Of a stretch of DNA of 64,000 bases, positions 25,845 through 33,707 are shown piece after piece (position 1 is the stretch's first letter; every line of letters starts with the position of its first letter). The notes under the pieces were generated by a model that did not search any database, had not been told where the DNA came from, and saw only the letters and a list, made by a program, of their open reading frames with translations. A program made the translations under genes and the position numbers. The DNA comes from Microbacterium enclense. GTDB lineage: Bacteria > Actinomycetota > Actinomycetes > Actinomycetales > Microbacteriaceae. Location: assembly GCA_038182865.1 (NCBI GenBank), contig CP116226.1, positions 3,906,001 to 3,970,000 on the forward strand, given 5' to 3'.

Positions 25845-26147
25845 TCACAGAGTCGCGAGGGACCGCGTGACACTCAACAGCAAGAAGCACAGGAACATCG
25901 TGATCGCGAACCCGAAATCGAACGCGATACCCCCGATGCGCAGGGGCGGGATGAAGCGACGGATCAGTTTGATCGGCGGATCGGTCACGGTGTACACGAT
26001 CTCGGCGATCACGAGCGTGGCGCCACGAGGACGCCATTCTCGGTTGAACATCGGGATGTACTCGAGCACGAGGCGCGCGAGCAACAGCACGATGTAGATG
26101 AACAGGAGCGCGCTGAGGATGGAGCCGACCAGGCTCAGGACGGCCAC
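25845..26147 (-). CDS. yggT: YggT family membrane protein
   Basis: This is a 100-residue integral membrane protein of the YggT family, with hydrophobic helices at about 2-25 and 68-92. The conserved middle, FVYIVLLLARLVLEY-like followed by NREWRPRG and TDPPIKLIRRFIPPLRIGG, is characteristic. It is usually encoded between sepF and divIVA in Gram-positive bacteria, as here, and is thought to assist division or osmotic balance. The biochemical function is not known. Its GTG start lies 6 nt after the sepF stop. Confidence 0.9.
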   Translation of the reverse strand: MAVLSLVGSILSALLFIYIVLLLARLVLEYIPMFNREWRPRGATLVIAEIVYTVTDPPIKLIRRFIPPLRIGGIAFDFGFAITMFLCFLLLSVTRSLATL

Positions 26148-26153
26148 GATCGC

Positions 26154-26627
26154 TTACTGGGGCGCGAAGGGCGCGACCTCGGGGTCGGCCTGCGCGATCG
26201 CCCCGTCTCCGGAGACGGCGATGTTCTCGGGCGAGAGCAGGAAGACCTTGCTCGTGACCCGTTCGATGCGTCCGTAGAGACCGAGCGACAGGCCGCTCGC
26301 GAAGTCGATCAGTCGACGCGCGTCGGCGTCGCTCATCTGCGAAAGATTGATGATGACCGGGATTCCCTCGCGGAAGTTCTCGGCGATCGTCTGCGCGTCA
26401 CGGTACTGCTTGGGGTGCACCGTGAGGATCTCGCTGACCGGACCCGCGGCAGGCTGACGCACCACGGTGGGTCGGTGCAGCGGGGTCACCGGGGCGGCCT
26501 TCTCGACCGGAGCAGTCTGCTGCTGCGGCTGCTTGCGCGCGGCCGGCTGCGGCGCGGGCTCGTCATAGGTCTCCTCCTCATCGGCGAGTCCCAGGTACAC
26601 CATCGTCTTCTTGAGCGGGTTCGACAT
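26154..26627 (-). CDS. sepF: Cell division protein SepF
   Basis: SepF anchors FtsZ to the membrane and aligns septal filaments; actinobacteria lacking FtsA rely on it. The 157-residue product starts with the short membrane-binding segment MSNPLKKTMVYLGLADEEE. A Pro/Gln linker follows, then the conserved core from about residue 65 (ILTVHPKQYRDAQTIAENF, INLSQMSDADARRLIDFASGL, KVFLLSPENI). GGAGG lies 5 nt before ATG 26627. It sits in the ftsZ-yggS-sepF-yggT-divIVA order common in actinobacteria. Confidence 0.96.
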   Translation of the reverse strand: MSNPLKKTMVYLGLADEEETYDEPAPQPAARKQPQQQTAPVEKAAPVTPLHRPTVVRQPAAGPVSEILTVHPKQYRDAQTIAENFREGIPVIINLSQMSDADARRLIDFASGLSLGLYGRIERVTSKVFLLSPENIAVSGDGAIAQADPEVAPFAPQ

Positions 26628-26658
26628 CGCATCCTCCGTTCGCTCGTCTGTGTCGAGG

Positions 26659-27342
26659 CTATCCGCGCTCGGGCCTCGGACCCGTGATTGCGGACCCGAT
26701 CCGCAGGTGTGTCGCGCCCATTGCGATCGCCTCGGGGAAATCACCGGTCATTCCCGCCGAGATCCAGGTCGCATCGGGGACGACCGTGCGCACATCATCC
26801 GCGCTGCGTCGCAGTCGCTCGAACGCGCGTGCCGGGTCCTCATCGAGTGGCGCGACCGCCATCACACCTCGAACACGCAGCGTACGCAGCGCCGCGACGT
26901 GGGCGGCGAGGGCCTCGACGTCAGCCGGGGCCACGCCACCGCGACCCGCGTCGTCCGTCAGGTTCACCTGCAGAAGCACGTCGAGTGCGGTGTCGTCGCC
27001 CGCGGCATCCAGAGCATCCGCGATGCGCGGGCGATCGACCGAATGGACCGCGTCGGCTGCCGAACGAACGGCGCGCGCCTTGTTGGTCTGCGCCTGGCCG
27101 ATGAAGTGCCAGCGCAGCCCGTCGAGACCGGTCAGCTCCTCGCGCTTGGCCGTGAGTTCCTGCTGACGGTTCTCCCCCACGTCGCGCACGCCGAGCGCGT
27201 GCAGCTCTCTCACGAGCGATGCGGGATGGAACTTCGTCACGACGATGCGCGTGATGCTGGAGACGTCACGGCCGGCCGCGCGGGCGGCATCCGCGATGCG
27301 TGCATCGACCTCGGCGAGCCTGTCGGCGAGGGAGGTGTCCAT
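26659..27342 (-). CDS. yggS: YggS-type PLP homeostasis protein
   Basis: This 227-residue alanine racemase-like barrel protein belongs to the YggS/PROSC family, which binds pyridoxal phosphate and affects vitamin B6 and amino acid balance rather than catalysing a known reaction. The PLP lysine is K37 in VVTKFHP. GENRQQELTAK, WHFIGQAQTNKAR, SVDRPRIADAL, LQVNLTDDAGRGG and SAGMTGDFPEAIAMGATHLRIGS follow in the family order. AAGGAGCACCC precedes ATG 27342, and a large hairpin separates the gene from ftsZ. Confidence 0.95.
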   Translation of the reverse strand: MDTSLADRLAEVDARIADAARAAGRDVSSITRIVVTKFHPASLVRELHALGVRDVGENRQQELTAKREELTGLDGLRWHFIGQAQTNKARAVRSAADAVHSVDRPRIADALDAAGDDTALDVLLQVNLTDDAGRGGVAPADVEALAAHVAALRTLRVRGVMAVAPLDEDPARAFERLRRSADDVRTVVPDATWISAGMTGDFPEAIAMGATHLRIGSAITGPRPERG

Positions 27343-27357
27343 GGGTGCTCCTTCACG

Positions 27358-27393
27358 ACGCAGCGGGCCCGGCGATGGCCGGACCCGCTGCGT
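27358..27393 (-). terminator. Hairpin between ftsZ and yggS
   Basis: The arms ACGCAGCGGG and CCCGCTGCGT (27358-27367, 27384-27393) enclose a second stem CCGGC/GCCGG around GATG, with one internal mismatch. It begins only 15 nt before the yggS start, so it would reduce read-through from ftsZ rather than block it completely. Confidence 0.8.
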
Positions 27394-27405
27394 GAGGCAT
27401 ACGTG

Positions 27406-28593
27406 TTACTTGAGGAAGTCGGGCACGTCGAGGTCGTCGTCGGCGAAGCCGCCGTCGTAAGAGTTCTCGGGGACGTGTGCGGCGACCGGAGCAGGCTCGG
27501 GCTTGCGCTCGGGTGCCCGCTCGGTCGAGGCCTTCTGCTCCTCGGCCGCGTGCAGGTCGCGGGCCACGTCGTCGGCGGGGATGACCGGGACGACCGGCGC
27601 CGACACCGGCCGCTGGGCGCCGACGGCATCGATGCGCAGGGAGGGTTCGCCCCCGTCGAAGCCGGCCGCGATCACGGTCACGCGCACCTCGTCGCCAAGG
27701 GTGTCGTCGATGACCGTTCCGAAGATGATGTTCGCCTCGGGGTGCGCAGCTTCTTTGACCAGCTGCGCGGCGTCGTTGATCTCGAAGATGCCGAGGTTCG
27801 ATCCACCCTGGATCGACAGCAGGACACCGTGGGCACCCTCGATCGAGGCTTCGAGCAGGGGCGATTCGACGGCGAGCTCGGCGGCCTTGATGGCACGATC
27901 CGCCCCCCGCGCCGAGCCGATGCCCATGAGGGCCGATCCCGCTCCCTGCATGACCGACTTCACGTCCGCGAAGTCGAGGTTGATGAGGCCGGGGGTGGTG
28001 ATGAGGTCGGTGATGCCCTGGACACCGGCGAGCAGCACCTGGTCGGCCGTGGCGAAAGCCTCGATCATCGAGATGCCACGGTCGCTGATCTCGAGCAGAC
28101 GGTCGTTGGGGACGACGATGAGGGTGTCGACCTCTTCCTTCAGGCGTCCGACACCCGCCTCGGCCTGGCTCTGACGACGACGCCCCTCGAACGAGAAGGG
28201 CTTGGTGACGACACCGATGGTCAGGGCGCCGATCGACTTCGCGATCTTCGCGACGACCGGCGCGCCACCGGTACCCGTTCCACCGCCCTCGCCCGCGGTG
28301 ACGAAGACCATGTCGGCGCCGCGCAGCGCCTCCTCGATCTCTTCGGCGTGATCCTCGGCGGCACGGCGGCCCACCTCGGGATCGGCACCGGCGCCCAGGC
28401 CACGCGTGAGCTCGCGGCCCACGTCGAGCTTGACGTCGGCGTCGCTCATGAGCAGCGCCTGCGCGTCGGTGTTGATCGCGATGAACTCCACGCCGCGCAG
28501 GCCGAGCTCGATCATGCGGTTGACGGCGTTGACGCCGCCCCCGCCCACACCGACGACCTTGATCACGGCGAGGTAGTTCTGGTTGTGGCTCAT
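27406..28593 (-). CDS. ftsZ: Cell division GTPase FtsZ
   Basis: FtsZ is the tubulin homologue that forms the division ring. The 395-residue protein has the GTP-binding signature GGGTGTG (residues 103-109), NTDAQAL near 41 and the synergy loop with NLDFADVKSVM. An acidic Pro/Ala/Glu linker (about 320-375) leads to the C-terminal peptide DDDLDVPDFLK, which should bind SepF. CGGAGG lies about 6 nt before ATG 28593. The upstream 150 bp are AT-rich and hold two inverted repeats. Confidence 0.98.
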   Translation of the reverse strand: MSHNQNYLAVIKVVGVGGGGVNAVNRMIELGLRGVEFIAINTDAQALLMSDADVKLDVGRELTRGLGAGADPEVGRRAAEDHAEEIEEALRGADMVFVTAGEGGGTGTGGAPVVAKIAKSIGALTIGVVTKPFSFEGRRRQSQAEAGVGRLKEEVDTLIVVPNDRLLEISDRGISMIEAFATADQVLLAGVQGITDLITTPGLINLDFADVKSVMQGAGSALMGIGSARGADRAIKAAELAVESPLLEASIEGAHGVLLSIQGGSNLGIFEINDAAQLVKEAAHPEANIIFGTVIDDTLGDEVRVTVIAAGFDGGEPSLRIDAVGAQRPVSAPVVPVIPADDVARDLHAAEEQKASTERAPERKPEPAPVAAHVPENSYDGGFADDDLDVPDFLK

Positions 28594-28630
28594 GCCGGCC
28601 TCCGTTTGTCCCCGAACCCGAAACTCTAAA

Positions 28631-28643
28631 CCTCATGTTGAGG
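28631..28643 (-). promoter_or_regulatory. Candidate FtsR (MerR-type) operator before ftsZ
   Basis: CCTCA-TGT-TGAGG is an inverted repeat within a longer, nearly symmetric TAAACC...GGTTAA tract, 38-50 bp before the ftsZ start. CCTCA/TGAGG half-sites are typical of MerR-family operators. FtsR, known in Corynebacterium as a MerR-type activator of ftsZ, has a homologue at 61189-61875. Confidence 0.5.
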
Positions 28644-28649
28644 GTTAAA

Positions 28650-28670
28650 GAATTGCCCGGTATGCAATTC
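28650..28670. promoter_or_regulatory. Second inverted repeat upstream of ftsZ
   Basis: GAATTGC (28650-28656) and GCAATTC (28664-28670) are perfect 7-bp arms with a 7-nt spacer. They form an AT-rich palindrome that stands out in this GC-rich sequence. It may be an operator or part of the ftsZ promoter; the binding protein is unknown. Confidence 0.4.
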
Positions 28671-28744
28671 CTTGAGTCGAAAGTAGGCGGGGTTCTGCTC
28701 GGCGTCGGCCCGACACGCGGCGTGTCCGAGGATCGCTCTCGAGA

Positions 28745-29704
28745 TCAGCGGATGACGCCGGCCTCGGGCGATGTCACGTCATACTCCCGGGTGCCCTCGG
28801 GCGGGCTCTTCTGCATGAGCAGGTCGAGCACGCGCGCCTTCTCGGGCGACCGGTCCGCGCTCCCCCACATCACCCGCGTCCCGGTGGCACCGAGGGTCAG
28901 AGTGACATCGTCGGGCGTCGTCGCCGAGACGGCGCTGACCTGCGACCGGATGCCGTCCGGCAGCGCCCGCATCACGCGCCCGGCCGCGCGGAACGGTTCG
29001 GACGACGTCCCGCCGGGAATGTCGAGGACGGGCTGCCCCGCGGGCGCCTCGGGCGTCGTGGAGAGCACGACACCCGCCGCGTCGACGACGGTGAACCCGG
29101 CCGGGGTCTGCACGACGCCGATCGGGGTGCGCTCCACGATGCGCACCACGAGATCGTGCGGGGGGCGCGCCTCCAGCGTGTACGACTCCACGAGCGGGAA
29201 CCGCACCAGCGCAGCCTTGATCTCGCTGTCGTCGATGAGCGCGAGAGGAGTACCGATCTGGTCATCCAGAGCCCCCGTCACCGCGGCGGCGTCGAGCTGT
29301 GAGGTCCCCACGACCTCCACACGCTCGAGAGCGAACAGGGGGCTGTACGCCGCACCGACGGTCGCGAGGACCGTCACGACGACAGCGATGCCCGCACCGA
29401 TCCAGATCCGGCGGCGTCGACGCTGGCGAACGGTGAAACGCCGCACCTCGGCGCGCAGCGCGCGCCGTCGCGCACGAGAGGCGCGCCACACGTCACGGAG
29501 ACCGGTACCGGTGTCGTCCGTCGCTGCGGGGGGCGTGGCATCCCGATCTTCGTCCGTCCGCGTCTCCGCGGGGATGAGCGGCAGGACCGGGGCGGTCGCC
29601 TCGTCCGGAACCGGAGGGCGCGTGACGGAGGGCGTGGCCGCGCTCGGTGCCGCTCGGGGCTTACGCGGCTCCGGCGGCGACGGCAGAGGTGACGGCCGTT
29701 CCAT
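28745..29704 (-). CDS. ftsQ: Cell division protein FtsQ
   Basis: FtsQ is the bitopic divisome protein that links FtsL/FtsB and the septal synthase. The 319-residue protein has a 115-residue cytoplasmic Pro/Ala/Arg-rich N-terminus and one transmembrane helix (about 102-122, WIGAGIAVVVTVLATVGAAY). The extracytoplasmic POTRA domain follows (ALERVEVVGTSQLDAAAVTGAL, residues 128-150), then the FtsQ beta domain (VRIVERTPIGVVQTPAGFTVVD). It starts 2 nt after the murC stop and ends 151 bp before ftsZ, which has its own control region. Confidence 0.93.
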   Translation of the reverse strand: MERPSPLPSPPEPRKPRAAPSAATPSVTRPPVPDEATAPVLPLIPAETRTDEDRDATPPAATDDTGTGLRDVWRASRARRRALRAEVRRFTVRQRRRRRIWIGAGIAVVVTVLATVGAAYSPLFALERVEVVGTSQLDAAAVTGALDDQIGTPLALIDDSEIKAALVRFPLVESYTLEARPPHDLVVRIVERTPIGVVQTPAGFTVVDAAGVVLSTTPEAPAGQPVLDIPGGTSSEPFRAAGRVMRALPDGIRSQVSAVSATTPDDVTLTLGATGTRVMWGSADRSPEKARVLDLLMQKSPPEGTREYDVTSPEAGVIR

Positions 29705-29706
29705 GC

Positions 29707-31113
29707 TCAGACCGTCGCAGCCTCGGTGCGCGACAGCGCCTCGAGCACCTGCGGGATGATCTGGTACACGTTCCCGCAGCCCAGCGTGATGACGTAGTCG
29801 CCCGGGCGGGCGATGCGCGCGGTGTAGTCCGCCGCAGCCTGCCAGTCGGGCACGTAGTGCACGTGTGCCGGGTCGGCGAAGGCGCCGCTGACGAGCTCTC
29901 CCGTGACTCCCGGCACCGGGTCTTCGCGCGCGCCGTAGACGTCGAGCATGACCGTGTGGTCGGCGTGGCTCTCGAGCACCTCGGCGAACTCGCGGAACAT
30001 CTCCTGCGTGCGCGAATAGGTGTGCGGCTGCTGGATCGCGATGATCCGCCCCTCGCCCACGACCGTGCGCGCGGCCGACAGGGCGGCCGCCACCTCGGTC
30101 GGGTGGTGCGCGTAGTCGTCGTAGACGCTCACGCCCTGCTGGACGCCGTGCAATTCGAAGCGACGCACGGTTCCGCCGAACCCCTCGACAGCGCGCGCGG
30201 CCTCGGCGAGCGAGTGGCCGAGGACTCGCAGGACGGCGACGGCGCCCGCGGCGTTGACCGCGTTGTGGGCACCGGGCACGCGCAGCTGCACATCGACGCT
30301 CTCATCGTCCGCGGTGAGCGTGAACGCGACGGGACCGTCGGTCTGGATGCCGCTGAGCCGGACGTCGGCGGCGGCATCCTCGCCGAAGGTCACGACGTTG
30401 GCGTGGGTGATGCGCTCCCGCACCGCGCGGGCACCGGCGTCGTCGGATGAGATGACCACGGCCTCACGTGCGGCATCCGCGAATCGGGCGAAGGCCGCGT
30501 CGAAGGCGTCGCGCGAACCGTAGTGGTCGAGGTGGTCGGGGTCGACGTTGGTGATGAGGGCCACGGAGGTGTCGTACAGCTCGAACGTGCCGTCGGACTC
30601 GTCGGCCTCGATCACGACGAGGTCGTCGGAACCCGTGCCGCTGGAGGCGGCGAGGTCGGCGATGACTCCGCCGTTGACGAACGTGGGATCGACCTCGAGC
30701 GCGCGCAGCGCGGTGACGATCATGCCCGTCGACGTGGTCTTGCCGTGGGCGCCGGCGACGGAGACGAGGCGTCGGCCGCCGATCAGCCAGTGCAGCGCCT
30801 GCGACCGGTGGATGACGTGGAGACCCCGCGCCTTCGCCATGACGAACTCGGGGTTCTCCGGCCAGATGGCGCCCGTGTGCACGACCGTGTCCGCGTCGCC
30901 GAGGTGGGCGGCGTCGTGTCCGACGTGGACGGTGGCCCCGCGGGCGGCGAGGTCGCGCAGCGCCGCGCCGTCGGCTCGATCGGAGCCGGAGACCCGGATG
31001 CCGCGGTCGAGGAACATGCGGGCGAGTCCGGACATGCCCGAGCCACCCACGCCGATGAAGTGCGCGGAGGTGATGGTCTCGGGGATCGGGAGGCTCAGGT
31101 CGGGTCTGATCAT
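29707..31113 (-). CDS. murC: UDP-N-acetylmuramate-L-alanine ligase
   Basis: MurC adds the first amino acid of the stem peptide to UDP-MurNAc with ATP. The 468-residue protein has the N-terminal dinucleotide-like loop GVGGSGMSGL (21-30) and the ATP loop GAHGKTTST (121-129). EADESDGTF, NVDPDHLDHYG, PGAHNAVNA and YDDYAHHPTEV follow, the full Mur ligase set specific to MurC. ATG 31113 is preceded by TAAACT with 10 nt between, so a nearly leaderless promoter is likely. The 259-bp gap before it separates murC from murG. Confidence 0.96.
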   Translation of the reverse strand: MIRPDLSLPIPETITSAHFIGVGGSGMSGLARMFLDRGIRVSGSDRADGAALRDLAARGATVHVGHDAAHLGDADTVVHTGAIWPENPEFVMAKARGLHVIHRSQALHWLIGGRRLVSVAGAHGKTTSTGMIVTALRALEVDPTFVNGGVIADLAASSGTGSDDLVVIEADESDGTFELYDTSVALITNVDPDHLDHYGSRDAFDAAFARFADAAREAVVISSDDAGARAVRERITHANVVTFGEDAAADVRLSGIQTDGPVAFTLTADDESVDVQLRVPGAHNAVNAAGAVAVLRVLGHSLAEAARAVEGFGGTVRRFELHGVQQGVSVYDDYAHHPTEVAAALSAARTVVGEGRIIAIQQPHTYSRTQEMFREFAEVLESHADHTVMLDVYGAREDPVPGVTGELVSGAFADPAHVHYVPDWQAAADYTARIARPGDYVITLGCGNVYQIIPQVLEALSRTEAATV

Positions 31114-31123
31114 GGCGTCTGCG

Positions 31124-31129
31124 AGTTTA
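31124..31129 (-). promoter_or_regulatory. murC: Candidate -10 element of murC
   Basis: TAAACT on the minus strand, 10 nt before ATG 31113, predicts an RNA with a leader of only about 3-4 nt. This suggests that murC-ftsQ can be expressed independently of the upstream dcw genes. Confidence 0.4.
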
Positions 31130-31273
31130 CGTCGCCGATCCTGCGGGAAGGCCCCGGCGCGCCCGCGCGGCATCCGGTGTCCGACCTCTCCGGAGGTCCG
31201 CGGCCCGTCGCGCCCGGCACCGTCCTGCGGAAGTCCTGCCCGACACGCCGCGAGGGGCGGCGGCGGAGCAGCC

Positions 31274-31302
31274 TGTCGCCGATCGACTCCGCGTGACGGC
31301 AC
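31274..31302 (+). repeat. 29-bp block shared with the parA-downstream repeat
   Basis: In the murC-murG gap, 25 of 29 positions match 60281-60309 of the 128-bp tandem repeat, including CGACTCCGC and GACGGCAC cores. Both sites are intergenic, which points to a dispersed non-coding element. Confidence 0.5.
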
Positions 31303-31372
31303 GGCACGAACCCGGGGCCTTCCGCGCGATGCCCCCTCACGGGAGGTTCGGACCCGCGTGGGCCGAACGGCC

Positions 31373-32446
31373 TCAGCGGGAGAGGGCCTCGTCGATCATC
31401 GCGATGACGTTCTCGGTACCCGCCCGGATGCCGGTACGTGCGGCCGCGGAGCGCATGGCATCCCGCGCTCCTTCGTCGGTCAGCAGCGGCACGATCTCGG
31501 AGCGGACGCGCTCGGGCGTGAACTCCGCGTCGTCGATGAGACGCGCCGCCCCCGCGCGCACCGACGCCGCCGCGTTGAGACGCTGCTCGCCGTTGCCGAC
31601 CGCGTACGGAACGTACACGGCGGGAAGACCCAGGGCGCTGATCTCGCTGACCGTCGCCGCCCCCGAGCGCGACACGATGAAGTCGGCCAGGGCGAAGGCG
31701 AGATCCATCCGGTCGACGTACCGCACCACGGCGTAGCCGTCGACATCGGGGTCGGGGAGGTCGGAGTTCTGCCCCGTCACGTGCAACAGCTGCCAGCCCG
31801 CGTCGAGAACGTCGCGCCAGGCACCGCCGAACGCCGTGTTCAATCGCTGCGCACCGAGGGAGCCCCCGAAGACGAGGAGCACCGGGCGCGCGGCATCCAG
31901 GGCGAAATGACGAGCCGCCTCGTCGCGCAGCGCGGGCGCGTCGAGCTCGACGATCTCGCGACGTAACGGCATGCCCACCACGCGCGAATCACGCAGGGGC
32001 GTGCCCTCGAAAGCAACGCCCACCCCGGCCGCCGCTCGCGCGCCGAGCACGTTCGCCAGCCCGGGCTTCGCGTTGGCCTCGTGCACGACGAACGGCACGC
32101 GCTCGCGACGGGCCGCCACGTACGCGGGCGCAGCGGCGTAGCCGCCGAACCCGACGACGACGTCGACCCCGCGCTCCCGGATGATCCGGCGCACCTGGGC
32201 GACGGCGCGGAGGAAGCGACTGGGGAACCGCGCCGCCGCGCCGTTGGGACGACGCGGGAACGGAACCTTGTCGACGAAGAGGAGTTCGTACCCGCGCAGG
32301 GGGACGAGGCGGGCCTCGAGTCCCTCGCGCGTGCCGAGGACGAGGACCTCGTCGGTGGCGTCGCGCGACCGGAGCCCGTCGGCGACGGCGAGCAGAGGAT
32401 TGACGTGCCCGGCGGTCCCGCCGCCGGCCAGAAGCGTGGTCGTCAC
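31373..32446 (-). CDS. murG: UDP-GlcNAc transferase making lipid II
   Basis: MurG adds GlcNAc to lipid I on the cytoplasmic membrane face. The 357-residue GT-B enzyme starts with TTLLAGGGTAGHVNPLLAVA, then shows GFGGYAAAPAYVAA, HEANAKPGLAN, LVFGGSLGAQRLN and the UDP-binding SRSGAATVSEISALGLP with YVPYAVGNGEQRLNA. All substrate-site motifs are intact. GTG 32446 lies 7 nt after TAGGCT, which suggests an internal leaderless promoter between ftsW and murG. It is separated from murC by 259 bp of non-coding DNA. Confidence 0.97.
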   Translation of the reverse strand: MTTTLLAGGGTAGHVNPLLAVADGLRSRDATDEVLVLGTREGLEARLVPLRGYELLFVDKVPFPRRPNGAAARFPSRFLRAVAQVRRIIRERGVDVVVGFGGYAAAPAYVAARRERVPFVVHEANAKPGLANVLGARAAAGVGVAFEGTPLRDSRVVGMPLRREIVELDAPALRDEAARHFALDAARPVLLVFGGSLGAQRLNTAFGGAWRDVLDAGWQLLHVTGQNSDLPDPDVDGYAVVRYVDRMDLAFALADFIVSRSGAATVSEISALGLPAVYVPYAVGNGEQRLNAAASVRAGAARLIDDAEFTPERVRSEIVPLLTDEGARDAMRSAAARTGIRAGTENVIAMIDEALSR

Positions 32447-32453
32447 TCGTTCG

Positions 32454-32459
32454 AGCCTA
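32454..32459 (-). promoter_or_regulatory. murG: Candidate -10 element of murG
   Basis: TAGGCT on the minus strand ends 7 nt before GTG 32446, just after the ftsW stop. There is no Shine-Dalgarno sequence. Confidence 0.45.
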
Positions 32460-32463
32460 GACG

Positions 32464-33702
32464 TCAGCGGCGTCGCGCCGCGCGTGCCGGAGCGACCGGC
32501 TCGACGAGGCGGCGGTCAGGCAGCGTCCGCGCGCACGACAGCAGCACACCGCACGCGATGAGCACCGACAGCAGCGAGGTACCGCCCTGCGACATGAACG
32601 GCAACGGCACGCCCAGCACCGGGAAGATACGCAGCACCACGCCGATGTTCACGAGAGCCTGACCGACGATCCACAGGGTGATGGCTCCCGAGACGATCCG
32701 CACGAACGTGTCGTCGGTGCGCCGGATGATGTGGAACGCACCGACCGCGAAGAGCGCGAAGAGCAGCAGGACCACGAGGCATCCGATGAGCCCGAGCTCC
32801 TCCCCGATGATCGCGAAGATGTAGTCGTTGGCCGCCGCCGGCAGCCAGTCGTACTTCTCTTTCGAGTTCCCGAGGCCCAAGCCCAACAGCCCACCGCTCG
32901 CGAGTCCCCACACGCCGTGGAGGGACTGGTAGCAGGAGGTGTAGTAGCACGAGGCGTCATCGGGGTTGAACAAGCTCGCGATGCGCGCCATGCGGTTCTC
33001 GCTGCGGACGGCCGAGGCCAGCACGACCGCCGTCGCCAGCACCGCGGGCACGATGAACATGCGCAGCTTGATGCCCGCGAAGAACAGGGCGCCGAGCACC
33101 ACGAGCACGAGGATCATCACCGTGCCGAGGTCCTTCCCGCCGAGCACCGTGCCGATGACGAGCACCGATACCGGGACGACGGGGATGAACACGTGCTTCC
33201 ACGATGTCAGCAGGCGACGCTTGCGATACAGGACCGCGCCCATCCACAGTGCCAGGGCGAGCTTGAGGAACTCGGCGGGCTGGAACTGGAATCCGGCGAT
33301 CTGCACCCAGTTGCGGTTGCCGTACGACGCGATGCCGAGGCCCGGGACGTACACGAGCAGCTGGAACATCGTGGCGAAGATCAGGACCGGCCACGCGATC
33401 TTCTTCCAGAACGCCATCGGCGCCCGGCTGAGGACGAACATGAGCGGGATGCCGACCACGGCGAACACCCCCTGCTTGAGCACGTGCTCGAAGGGGTTCT
33501 GCCCGCCGTCGAGGGCGGACGTCGCCGACAGCACCATCACGAGGCCGAAGCCGGTCAGCAGGAGCGCCGCGGAGGTGATCAGGAGGAACTCGGTCGACAC
33601 CGGTCGGAACGCCCGCCCGAGCGACACGCGCGCGGCGAGGCCGGGCGTCGACGGCTCGTCGGGACTCTGCCGGGGCGGCGGGGCCGTCGTGGTCACTCGC
33701 AT
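32464..33702 (-). CDS. ftsW: Septal peptidoglycan glycosyltransferase FtsW
   Basis: FtsW is the SEDS-family polymerase that works with FtsI at the septum. The 412-residue protein has a 35-residue cytoplasmic N-terminus, about ten transmembrane helices and the SEDS landmarks GNRNWVQIAGFQFQPAEFLKLAL, GGKDLGTVMI and a large extracytoplasmic loop containing YYTSCYQSLHGVWGLASGG. NDYIFAIIGEELGLIG and GVPLPFMSQGGTS follow, as expected for lipid II polymerases. ATG 33702 is chosen; GTG 33696 fits the GAGGGG ribosome-binding site about as well. Confidence 0.95.
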   Translation of the reverse strand: MRVTTTAPPPRQSPDEPSTPGLAARVSLGRAFRPVSTEFLLITSAALLLTGFGLVMVLSATSALDGGQNPFEHVLKQGVFAVVGIPLMFVLSRAPMAFWKKIAWPVLIFATMFQLLVYVPGLGIASYGNRNWVQIAGFQFQPAEFLKLALALWMGAVLYRKRRLLTSWKHVFIPVVPVSVLVIGTVLGGKDLGTVMILVLVVLGALFFAGIKLRMFIVPAVLATAVVLASAVRSENRMARIASLFNPDDASCYYTSCYQSLHGVWGLASGGLLGLGLGNSKEKYDWLPAAANDYIFAIIGEELGLIGCLVVLLLFALFAVGAFHIIRRTDDTFVRIVSGAITLWIVGQALVNIGVVLRIFPVLGVPLPFMSQGGTSLLSVLIACGVLLSCARTLPDRRLVEPVAPARAARRR

Positions 33703-33707
33703 CCCCC

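Noticed and set aside
28635..29759. Plus-strand open frame opposite ftsQ
   Set aside because: It is Ser/Arg/Thr-rich shadow coding without any domain, lying fully over ftsQ.
31114..31372. Possible small gene between murC and murG
   Set aside because: Frames here are Arg/Pro-rich without motifs or good starts. It is better explained as promoter and intergenic repeat DNA.
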